A stretch of 64,000 nt of DNA from Anniella stebbinsi (taxonomy: Eukaryota > Chordata > Lepidosauria > Squamata > Anniellidae), in contig JARDYH010000002.1 of assembly GCA_029215795.1 (NCBI GenBank), positions 274,978,310-275,042,309 of the forward strand, in the 5' to 3' direction. The position numbers and the translations under genes were made by a program. The stretch's first letter is position 1. Every line of letters begins with the position of its first letter. Positions 45,585 to 54,010 of this stretch are shown one piece after another. A model generated the notes under the pieces. The model saw only the letters and a program-made list of their open reading frames with translations, made no database searches and was not told the origin of the DNA.

Positions 45585-47228
45585 ACTTACCTTCTCGGCA
45601 CGTCCGGCGCCGGCGGCTACTACCAGCGGGCTCCGCAGCCTACTCTCGAGTAGCGCGCCGGGTGATGACATCACCCGGCGCGCCACCCTGGAGCAGGCCG
45701 CGGAGCCTGCTGGTAGTAGTAGGCGCCGGCGCCGGACGGGAGCCGCCGGGCCGGGCAGGTAAGGGCCCCCCTCCCCCCTCCCCCCTCCGCGCGCCCCCTC
45801 CTCCCCTCCACGCACCCCCTCCTTACCTTTCCGGCCCGGCGGCTCCCGTCCGGCGCCGGCGCCTACTACTTCCAGCAGGCTCCGCGGCCTGCTCTAGAGT
45901 AGTGCGCCGGGTGATGACATCACCCGGCGCGCCATCCTAGAGCAGGCCGCGGAGCCTGCTGGGAATAGTAGGCGCCGGCGCCGGACAGGAGCCGCCGGGC
46001 CGGAAAGGTAAGGGCCCCCCTCCCCCCTCCGCGCGCCCCCTCCTCCCCTCCACGCACCCCCTCCTTACCTTTCCGGCCCGGCGGCTCCCGTCCGGCGCCG
46101 GCGCCTACTACTTCCAGCAGGCTCCGCGGCCTGCTCTAGAGTAGTGCGCCGGGTGATGACATCACCCGGCGCGCCATCCTAGAGCAGGCCGCGGAGCCTG
46201 CTGGGAATAGTAGGCGCCGGCGCCGGACGGGAGCCGCCGGGCCGGAAAGGTAAGGGCCCCCCTCCCCCCTCCGCGCGCCCCCTCCTCCCCTCCACGCACC
46301 CCCTCCTTACCTTTCCGGCCCGGCGGCTCCCGTCCGGCGCCGGCGCCTACTACTTCCAGCAGGCTCCGCGGCCTGCTCTAGAGTAGCGCGCCGGGTGATG
46401 ACATCACCCGGCGCGCCATCCTAGAGCAGGCCGCGGAGCCTGCTGGGAATAGTAGGCGCCGGCGCCGGACGGGAGCCGCCGGGCCGGAAAGGTAAGGGCC
46501 CCCCTCCCCCCTCCGCGCGCCCCCTCCTCCCCTCCACGCACCCCCTCCTTACCTTTCCGGCCCGGCGGCTCCCGTCCGGCGCCGGCGCCTACTACTTCCA
46601 GCAGGCTCCGCGGCCTGCTCTAGAGTAGCGCGCCGGGTGATGACATCACCCGGCGCGCCATCCTAGAGCAGGCCGCGGAGCCTGCTGGGAATAGTAGGCG
46701 CCGGCGCCGGACGGGAGCCGCCGGGCCGGAAAGGTAAGGGCCCCCCTCCCCCCTCCGCGCGCCCCCTCCTCCCCTCCACGCACCCCCTCCTTACCTTTCC
46801 GGCCCGGCGGCTCCCGTCCGGCGCCGGCGCCTACTACTACCAGCAGGCTCCGCGGCCTGCTCTAGAGTAGCGCGCCGGGTGATGACATCACCCGGCGCGC
46901 CACCCTAGAGCAGGCCGCGGAGCCTGCTGGGAATAGTAGGCGCCGGCGCCGGACGGGAGCCGCCGGGCCGGAAAGGTAAGGGCCCCCCTCCCCCCTCCCC
47001 CCTCCGCGCGCCCCCTCCTCCCCTCCACGCACCCCCTCCTTACCTTCCCGGCCCGGTGGCTCCCGTCCGGCGCCGGCGCCTACTACTACCAGCAGGCTCC
47101 GCGGCCTGCTCTAGAGTAGCGCGCCGGGTGATGACATCACCCGGCGCGCCACCCTAGAGCAGGCCGCGGAGCCTGCTAGTAGTAGTAGGCGCCGGCGCCG
47201 GACGGGAGCCACCGGGCCGAGAAGGTAA
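45585..47228 (+). repeat. Seven-unit palindromic satellite, 242-249 bp period
   Basis: The dyad centre GTGATGACATCAC starts at 45662, 45911, 46153, 46395, 46637, 46879 and 47128, giving spacings of 249, 242, 242, 242, 242 and 249. In the third unit each arm is 94 bp (46065-46158 and 46160-46253) with only a handful of mismatches, bounded by TTACCTTTCCGG and CCGGAAAGGTAA. The remaining 50-odd bases per unit are C-rich. The base composition is extremely G+C-rich and CpG-rich compared with both flanks. Confidence 0.95.
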
Positions 47229-47484
47229 GTGCCCCCCTCCTCCCCCCCCCCGCTGTCCACTTTCATCGGCGGGCGCCCGCTGGCGCCCGCCAATGGAAGC
47301 GGCGGTGGGCGCCAGTGGGCGCCCGCCGATCCGCCGATCCGCCGAACCGGTTCGGAGCTTTTTCGGACCGGTTCGGATTGGATCGGCCGATCCAGCTGCG
47401 GGATCGGAAATCGGATAATTTATCCGATTTCCCACTGGACCGGACTCGGATCGTGGATCGGGTCCGATCCAGTGCACATCCCTA

Positions 47485-47817
47485 CTTTTCAGGTGCTATT
47501 TTCAAAATGGCGGACAATTTTCTTTAGGTCGTCAACCACAGAAGTTACTAACTTGTGTTTAGTATCAAATTATAGGTTTTTGGGGTCAAGGAGTTCAAAG
47601 AATATGTTATTTTAATTGTCAGAGTATGCCTTCCACCATTTTCCAAGATGGCGCTGAAATGTTGTCTCGTTTTCTCATTTACTTGACAAATCAACATACA
47701 AATGTGATTTTGGCTTTAAACTATAGGTTTTTTGGGTCAAGGAGGTCAACAATAGCATTAATTATGATGGAAAGGCTGTCCTTCCAACAGTTTTTTAAAA
47801 TGGCGCCCAAACACTTA
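47485..47817 (+). repeat. Left arm, inner part
   Basis: It begins with the right target duplication (47485-47492) and pairs with 49315-49650 in reverse. It includes TTTCAAAATGGCGGAC and CCATTTTCCAAGATGGCGC words. Confidence 0.85.
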
Positions 47818-47995
47818 TCTCAACATAAGGCCATTTAATGAAAATGTGTAGCTTATAAGGACATTTTTCATGACATATGCTAAAATATTATGGTTTATTA
47901 CATTATTAATTTAAAAAAGGAATGAAATTTGAGTATATTTTATATACTAGTCAGCTACTACTATTGGTTCACATTTTTACCTTTTTTTCTCAGTT

Positions 47996-48050
47996 GAGCA
48001 TTCAGATGGCACTTCAGGCTCTGTGGTTAAGGTATTTTCTGTACAGGCCC
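47996..48050 (+). mobile_element. Family B terminal fragment
   Basis: ATTCAGATGGCACTTCAGGC and the TGTGGTTAA that follows match the family B left end at 2030-2062. Confidence 0.6.
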
Positions 48051-48187
48051 ATTATGGCTTAGCATGTTGTGTGAACCATTCCTAAACATGGGGGCTACAT
48101 AACCATGGTTTAACCTTGCTCACTAAGCATTCACTGTAAAAGGGTTGGAGGCTTAACCATGGCTTAGCACGTCATCTAAACAGGCCC
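48043..48187 (-). mobile_element. Family A MITE copy 3
   Basis: ACAGGCCCATTATGGCTTAG at the left and TAAACAGGCCC at the right. The body is the reverse complement of the copies at 38 and 10863. Confidence 0.75.
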
Positions 48188-48391
48188 GATATCAGCAACA
48201 GGCATAGAGAAACGGAGCTGCAAACTTGTTTCAGACTTGCCATGCCAGAAGGTGAAAAATTACTACAGTCCAGTCATTTGACCTAGTCTTCCAGAGGCCT
48301 TCATTGTCTCAGATGATATGGATATCATGTCGTCTGATGATGTTGTTGCAAAAGCATCTATGAATGATTTTTTTATAATGCTTTTTTAGGT

Positions 48392-48717
48392 GTGGTCTGT
48401 CAAATGAAGAAAAAAAAAAAGGAAGTTCCTACATGGTGTGGAATTTGTGCCATAATCGCCAAGAATACAGTTCCATTGTCAAGGGTTGGTTTCTTGCCAG
48501 TTATACCACATCCACTTCTGAAGTTTGAAGCTTTTGTTAAAGAGTGTGGAGAGAAATCTGAACTGTGTAAGAACTGGGAAGACTTCCTCAAGATAGTTTC
48601 CCTAGTGAAAAACTTGATTGTTGATGATTGTGATGGTAACTGGAATCTGCATATTGAAACTGTGCATTCTTTGCTTTCCAGTTCAATTACCTACAGTATG
48701 GCAGTTGGTACCTGGAG
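48392..48717 (+). pseudogene. Fossil of an uncharacterised transposon-associated protein
   Basis: The readable stretch is about 105 codons: VGFLPVIPHPLLKFEAF, then SELCKNWEDFLKIVSLVKNL and DGNWNLHIETVHSLLSSS. The Trp-x-x-Phe and Gly-Asn-Trp-x-Leu-His pattern resembles, from memory, a family of large uncharacterised proteins found as repeats in several animal genomes. I cannot verify this. Upstream bases have no open frame, and a poly-A run lies at 48408-48420. The fragment stops at about 48717 where a G+C-rich family F piece begins. It lies between the arms of the long inverted repeat and could be part of that element's own gene. No catalytic residues can be assigned. Confidence 0.45.
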
Positions 48718-48924
48718 GGGTAAGGAGCGCGAGGCGGGAGGGCGGAGCGGGTGGGGGGGCGGCGCGAGGCATGCGGGTGGGGCGGGCGGGCGGCGTGGGG
48801 CGGGCGGGCGGCGCGAAGCATGCGGGCGGTGCGGGGCGGCGCAGGCGCGCAGTGGGGGGTTGTTTTGGGTGGGTGGGGTGGCGGGGGGGACTGGGATTTT
48901 GGTTGTCAAAATCTGGTCACCCTA
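48718..48924 (-). mobile_element. Family F fragment with G+C-rich tandem motif
   Basis: It ends ATCTGGTCACCCTA, the family F terminus. The rest is GGGCGGGCGGGCGGCG-type short repeats with GCATGCGGG words. The opposite terminus is missing. Confidence 0.6.
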
Positions 48925-49094
48925 GCTAAACCCTGCTCACTCAATAACCACAGTCAGACCATCTGCTGCAGGGTTAGCGGCTCTAATGATGGCTTAAAGT
49001 GTTGTTTGTGACAGCACGGCTTGTGGTTAGTCCTAGCCCTAGAGAACCACAGTTTTGTTAACCACAGAGACTGAAGTGTCATCTGTACAGGCCC
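48925..49094 (-). mobile_element. Family B left-part copy, reversed
   Basis: AACCACAGTTTTGTTAACCA and ACTGAAGTGTCATCTGTACA are complements of 2026-2177. It retains about 25 bp more of family B than the 2026 copy before family F begins. Confidence 0.7.
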
Positions 49095-49140
49095 ATTGTT
49101 TAGCTCAAAATGCTTAACCATTATGGTTTAACGTGTTGCC
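49088..49140 (-). mobile_element. Family A fragment
   Basis: TTTAGCTCAAAATGCTTAAC is identical to a word at 180-199, after an ACAGGCCC end. Confidence 0.5.
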
Positions 49141-49314
49141 TTGTTGGCTTGCCAGGCCCTACTCCACCACAGCAATTCTGAAAGAGCACAAGAACTGTAT
49201 CATGAGTGCCATGTGTCCCTAGTTATAGCCTTTTCAGTCATAGTTTCATATTTTTCATTTCACCAAACCTGAAAAGAGAAGAACCCACTAAACAGGATTG
49301 CATATATCAATACA

Positions 49315-49769
49315 TGTTTGGACACCATTTTAAAAAATGGTGGAAGGACAGCCTTTCCATCAAAATTAATGCTATTGTTGACCTCCTTGATGCCAAAACC
49401 CTATAGTTTAAAGCCAAAATCACATTTGTATTTTGATTTGTCAAGTAAATGAGAAAATGAGACAACAATTTAGCGCCATCTTGGAAAATGGTGGAAGGAA
49501 TGCTCTGACAATTAACATAACATATTCTTTGAACTCCTCAACCCCAAAAACCTATAATTTGATACCAAACACAGGCTAGTAACTTCTGTGGTTGATGAAA
49601 GCTAGCAACCTAAAGAAAATTGTTCGCCATTTTGAAATTAGCGGCTAAAAAAGTTTTGCACAAGGATCAGACTGTCTACCCAAATTATTATGTTAATCCA
49701 ATACCTCAAGATCACATATTAGCAGAGAAAATCTCTGGACCTCAAAATTTTTACAGGGGTATATTGTGG
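49315..49769 (-). repeat. Right arm of the long inverted repeat, uninterrupted
   Basis: It pairs with both left-arm pieces. At 49638-49660 it reads ATTAGCGGCTAAAAAAGTTT followed by TGC, the uninterrupted equivalent of the hAT-like target site. Confidence 0.85.
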
Positions 49770-49835
49770 AGACTGAATTGCATAGTATTGTACTGCTGCT
49801 CAGCTGACTTTTAGAAATGTGTGTTATGTGTATGT

Positions 49836-49970
49836 GTATTAGCCTTCCCCAACTTGGCACCTTTCAGATGTGTTGGGCTACCACTTCCATCATGCTCAGC
49901 CAGCATGCTGTCTGGGGATGATGGGCATTGTAGTCAAACAGAATGCATCAAGTTGGGGAGGACTGATGTG
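49836..49970 (+). repeat. Family E palindromic repeat
   Basis: GCCTTCCCCAACTTGGCACC pairs with AAGTTGGGGAGGAC, with CAGCCAGCATGCTGTCTGGG at the centre. Confidence 0.75.
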
Positions 49971-50221
49971 TGTGAATTGTCTTTGTGTGCATATATACAC
50001 ATTCACATTGGGGGGTAATTTGATTTAAGAGCAACTTCTTTAATGCAAGAAAATCTTATTCATTAGAAGGGAGCTAGAGTAAAGCAGAGGCAGAAGCAGA
50101 AAAAAGTTCTTATAATAATACAATATTTTAGTAGGACCTCCTTTTCCATTTCTCCTAATATTGGAAACTAGCAGTTATCTAAGAATTCATGATGGTAACA
50201 GTCATCAGTATAAACAGCAAT

Positions 50222-50252
50222 GTGCATTGTTGTTGTTGTTGTTGTTATTATT
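50222..50252 (+). repeat. (TTG)n(TTA)n microsatellite
   Basis: About six TTG units run into TTA units. Confidence 0.9.
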
Positions 50253-50787
50253 ATTATTTACAATATTTAAATACTGTTCAATTATCTAACACAGATTTCA
50301 GAGTGGTAAACATAGGTATAAACAGTAAAAGAAAGAACTTTTTATCATTTATATAAAACCCACTCTCCAAGTTACTGGGAGCAATTTTGCAAGCAATAGC
50401 CAAAACCAGGAGCTCTTTAGTTTCTTGCTCTTTGAGTAAACCTAGCACACTGTTGGCCAAGGGAGTGGGGGAGACAGAATAGGACAGAATGTCTGCTTTA
50501 ATATATATTATCCCAAATCTACAGATTCCCATACATGGCAGCAAGATGGATGCTGCTGGACACATACACCGATTAGACAGGAGATTGGTGTGGACTCCTG
50601 GAATGTAGAGCAAGTTTAGAAATGGACAGCCCAAAGTTGAGATTCCAAACTTCAGGAATAATTTTGTGGTGATTCCTTGAGTGAAACTTCTGTACGAATT
50701 CCAAGAGAAGTTACATTTCAATAATTTTCAGGGTACTCATGTATATGCAACTCCTTTGAATGGAAATGCTAATGCTTCTGCAGAGGT
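50253..50787. other. Unassigned DNA
   Basis: The 147-codon minus-strand frame (50278-50721) has no recognised domain. It may be part of a LINE tail. Confidence 0.35.
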
Positions 50788-50930
50788 GTGCTCCAAAGCA
50801 TCTTTCTCCAACCCCGTGCCCTCCATATGCGTTGTGCAACTGCCATCATCCCCAACTTGCATAGCCATCTAACAGGGGATAATGAGAATTGTAGTTCAAC
50901 ACATCTGGAGGGCATCAGATAGGGAGAAGG
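50788..50930 (+). repeat. Family E palindromic repeat
   Basis: TCTCCAACCCCGTGCCCTCC pairs imperfectly with CTGGAGGGCATCAGATAGGG. Confidence 0.7.
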
Positions 50931-50939
50931 TTATTTCAA

Positions 50940-51075
50940 AGCAGCCTTCCCCAACCTGATGCCTTCCAGATGTTTTGAACTTCAATGTCCATCAACCCCA
51001 GCCAGCATGGCCAATGGCTAGGAATACTGGTACTTGTAGTCCAGCACATCTGGAGGGCACCAGTTAGGAAAAGGA
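50940..51075 (+). repeat. Family E palindromic repeat
   Basis: GCAGCCTTCCCCAACCTGAT pairs with CATCTGGAGGGCACCAGTTA. It is the second of two adjacent copies. Confidence 0.75.
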
Positions 51076-51649
51076 TACTTTAAAGCATACCTTTCTCTCC
51101 TGATAGTAACCTAATCTACAAAAATGCTTTGTAGCCAGTAATAATTGATGTATTAGTTCATCTTCTTTGAATACATTTGGGTGGGAAGGGATAAAGAGGG
51201 CAATGGAATCCATGAATTAAACTGAAGCTATGGCAAGTTCCCAAAGTCAAATGAGGGGGGGATGCACTTTGAGATGAGGTAGGAAAGGCCCTGTAAAGCA
51301 GGTGTGGAGAGGGAAAACCACTCAGCACCCATTCTTGGTGATATTGATAAGCATTGAGTTGTAATAACAAGTCAACCCTTTCCCTGGGCACCCACCCTTT
51401 TGTAAGCAGAGGAACACCTGCACATTCCTAACAAATACAGACTTTGATCCTGGCTGGTAGAGGAAATGAGCTTTTCTTGAAGCAACAAGGCCTACCTTGA
51501 CCTGTTCCCATTGAGAAACTATTACTAAGACCATATTTTGTCCAGTTTGCTTTGATTCGATCCTCTATTAGTTACCAGGTGCCAATGTTTTTGAAGCTGG
51601 TGTGTGGGATGCTGGAAACCAAAACAAGGAGGAGAAAGAGAGATGTGGT

Positions 51650-51975
51650 GCACCATGGATGAATTTCCTTGTGGGGCTTCTCATTGCAGTGGCTGCTGTC
51701 ATTTTTAATATTTGAGCTGTGACGAGGTGGGGAGGCTTAGTTTGTTATGTGCACACCAGGCGACGGTGGTTGTTGGGATGGTTCACAAGCCACCTGCAAC
51801 CCTAAAATAGCCCATGGTTTCTGGATGGCTTGTCAACCATTCCAACAATGCACCCTTGCCAGGTTTGTATGTAATGTGAAGCTACAGTGCGCCCCCACCG
51901 CAGCTTGAATATTCAGAATGGAAGCCACTGCCAGAATGAAAAGCCCCACAGGGAAATTCACCCATGATGGTGACA
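51650..51975. mobile_element. Family K foldback element containing a smaller foldback
   Basis: The outer arms are at 51650-51735 (GGATGAATTTCCTTGTGGGG) and 51893-51970 (CCCCACAGGGAAATTCACCC). The inner arms, GTTGTTGGGATGGTTCACAA (51768 on) and CTTGTCAACCATTCCAACAA, resemble family I. The whole can form one hairpin of about 325 bases. Confidence 0.7.
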
Positions 51976-52246
51976 AATATGAATCCCTTATTGTGCCAGA
52001 ATGTGCCTTTTTCTGTATGCCTTTAGTTGTGACTTTAAGACTTTCTCTCTCTATTCCCTCCCTCTTCTCTGAGGACTTTCTTGTATTCAGCCTGTGAAAT
52101 AAAGATTTATTTCTTTTCTTTCTCTGTACATTAAACAAATACCGCCCCCTTCTGAATAAAGTTGCCTGCACAGACACCATAACCATTATCTGAAATGTCA
52201 CATTTATGGTGTAATACAAAAGAGAAGTGTCCCAGCAAGACCTCGG

Positions 52247-53606
52247 ATGTAACTAAACTGTAAATAAGCTGATTGTCTCTGTGTTACCAAAACATGTAGA
52301 TGTCAGTGGAATACCTCTAGAAAGTGTGATATCAGAGGCAAGGTGGTAACCCTGAAAATAAATTGCCCTGGTGGATGGAGGGAGGTGAAAGGGGACAGCC
52401 AATGAGAGGAAACTAGATAAGCGCCAGGAACCCTAAATTCCCAAACAGGACACAAAGGTGCCAAATGTTCCTAATACACCAGACAAAAGGCGCCTTTACC
52501 CCAACCAGCCTTGGCAAATTCTGGAGAGGCAGGATTTGCTGCCAAGAGATTATGTCAATCCATCGAAACAAAGCATTCCATTCCAGGACTGGACATGATG
52601 TATTATAACAAAAGAGCACCAATGAGAAACCAAAGGTATAAGCCCCAATGAGGAACCAAAGGACTTCATTTGTCTTGGGATGGGTCATGGCATTTTTTTT
52701 GTGGTTCCAGGTGCACCTGCAAACATAACCTCCATCCAAACTTTTTCCCGCTCTGGCTTCCCCTCTTGGCCAAAGGGAGAGTTATCCGAAACCCTGTGAG
52801 TATGTTGTGGGTGAATTCTGAGAGTGAGATTCTCCGTTCCATAGGGGAGGTAAGGGAGGAACCTCCTTGCCTCTGTCATACTGCACAAATTACTATACTG
52901 AATTACACATCCAGCTGAGAATCGAGGGGCGCATCTTCGTTGGCATGAATCCTTCCTGCCTTTGGGCAGGCTGGATCCAAGAACTGCCATCCTGACACTC
53001 AGTTGGCAGAGATTGTGTTGTTTTTTTTACAGAGGCAACTAGATAAACAGTGCCACGGTAACCGGGAGTTAAAATACCTTTTAGGAGATGCACTACCAAC
53101 TAAGGACAGCAGGGAGAGCCCTCCTGGCATGACTCATTCACTGCCCATTGAAGGATTAGTGGACTCTTCTGCTGGGGAATGGTTGGCTGGATTGGTGCAG
53201 CTCAATGGGGTTGTGATACTGATCAGAGAAGGGGCTGAAGGAGTAGCTCTGGCATGCCTCATGGTCTTGCCCCTTGAAAGCAAGGCTGCGATCCAGAGAG
53301 CTCTGTTCCCCACTTCTTGATTGGCTGAGCTTGCACAGTTCCAAAGTGTTTCTGCCCTCATAGAGTTTGTGTTAACTTTGTGAGTGTTCTGTAACCAAGG
53401 CTCTATCCAGAGAGGGTGCGAGACTCTCTGTGTAACACTTGCATTTGCTTTTCTTGTATTGTATATTCATTGCTATTCCCTTTCTCTGATTCCCTTCAAT
53501 AAATCCTTTTGCTTGCTTTACAAACTGGTTGTGTCTCTTGTCTCCCCTTCAGAAGATCAGAGTGGAGATCCGAGTGGTGTCAGCCTGATCAACTGAACCA
53601 CTCAGG
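52247..53606 (+). other. Possible LTR-containing region
   Basis: The 3' part (53340-53606) has AATAAATCCTTTTGCTTGCT followed by a TTGTGTCTCTTGTC-type stretch, like the R/U5 part of a retroviral-type LTR, and might end at CA near 53604. The 5' boundary at 52247 (TGTAACTAAACTG) is a guess. No coding domain is visible between them. An LTR without internal genes, or unrelated DNA with a poly(A) signal, are both possible. Confidence 0.3.
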
Positions 53607-53618
53607 GGTTATTTAAAT

Positions 53619-54002
53619 TAGGGATGTGCATGGACCCAAAAAAATCAGATCGGAATCGGAACCGGAATTGATGCCTCGGATCAGATTGGATCAGAGGCTT
53701 TCCAATTCAGAGCCGATCCGATTCCGATCTGAAAATCAGATGTCCAATTTTCGGATCGGATGCCATTTTAGGTGTTTTCGCCATAGGCTTGCATTGGGGG
53801 AAAGAAAGCTTTCCCCCAATGCAAGCCTATGCGGAAAACATGGGGGCGGGTGAGTGGGGACCTAACTCCCCCCTGGGGGGAGGGGGGAGGAGGTCCATCC
53901 TCTGATTTTTTTCGATCTGGATTGGGTCCTTTAGGATCAGATCGGATTAGATCGGATGAGCCAGATGATAGGGATCGGAATCGGATCCACTGCACATCCT
54001 TA
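53619..54002 (+). mobile_element. hAT-like MITE (384 bp), relative of 45186-47484
   Basis: The ends TAGGGATGTGCATGGACC and CACTGCACATCCTTA match those of the larger element. The flanks ATTTAAAT (53611-53618) and TTTTAAAT (54003-54010) are an 8-bp duplication with one change. The interior keeps the GATCGGA-rich subterminal words and the hairpin at 53782-53831 but has no satellite. Confidence 0.85.
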
Positions 54003-54010
54003 TTTTAAAT

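Larger units (their letters stand above)
45186..47484 (+). mobile_element. hAT-like non-autonomous element with an internal palindromic satellite
   Basis: The 2299-bp element runs from TAGGGGTGTGCACGGACC to GTGCACATCCCTA and is flanked by perfect 8-bp duplications. Both subterminal regions are crowded with GGATCGG/CCGATCC words that pair across the element. The middle is seven tandem palindromic units. No transposase ORF exists. Long open frames inside it follow from the repeat structure. The 53619-54002 element is a short relative with the same ends. Confidence 0.9.
45062..49769. mobile_element. Long-inverted-repeat element interrupted by nested insertions
   Basis: Left-arm pieces (45062-45185 and 47485-47817) together match the reverse complement of 49315-49769 along about 450 bp. 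The outer ends are CCACAATATACCCC and GGGGTATATTGTGG. The spacer of about 1.5 kb holds an A+T-rich stretch, family A, B and F insertions, and a protein fossil. This looks like a DNA transposon with very long terminal inverted repeats. I cannot name the superfamily, and no flanking duplication is clear. A segmental inverted duplication is the alternative. Confidence 0.75.

Noticed and set aside
45135..45815. 226-codon minus-strand frame, with other long frames across 45116-45940
   Set aside because: The frames arise from stop-poor G+C-rich palindromic repeats and GATCGG words inside the hAT-like element. They exist on both strands and the products are low-complexity.
45585..47228. CRISPR-like or prokaryotic repeat array
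   Set aside because: The repeats are 242-249 bp palindromic units without unique spacers, inside a eukaryotic transposon. This is a satellite.
50278..50721. 147-codon minus-strand frame as a gene
   Set aside because: There is no domain, no coding-like context, and it ends next to a microsatellite. A chance frame in A+T-rich DNA is more likely.
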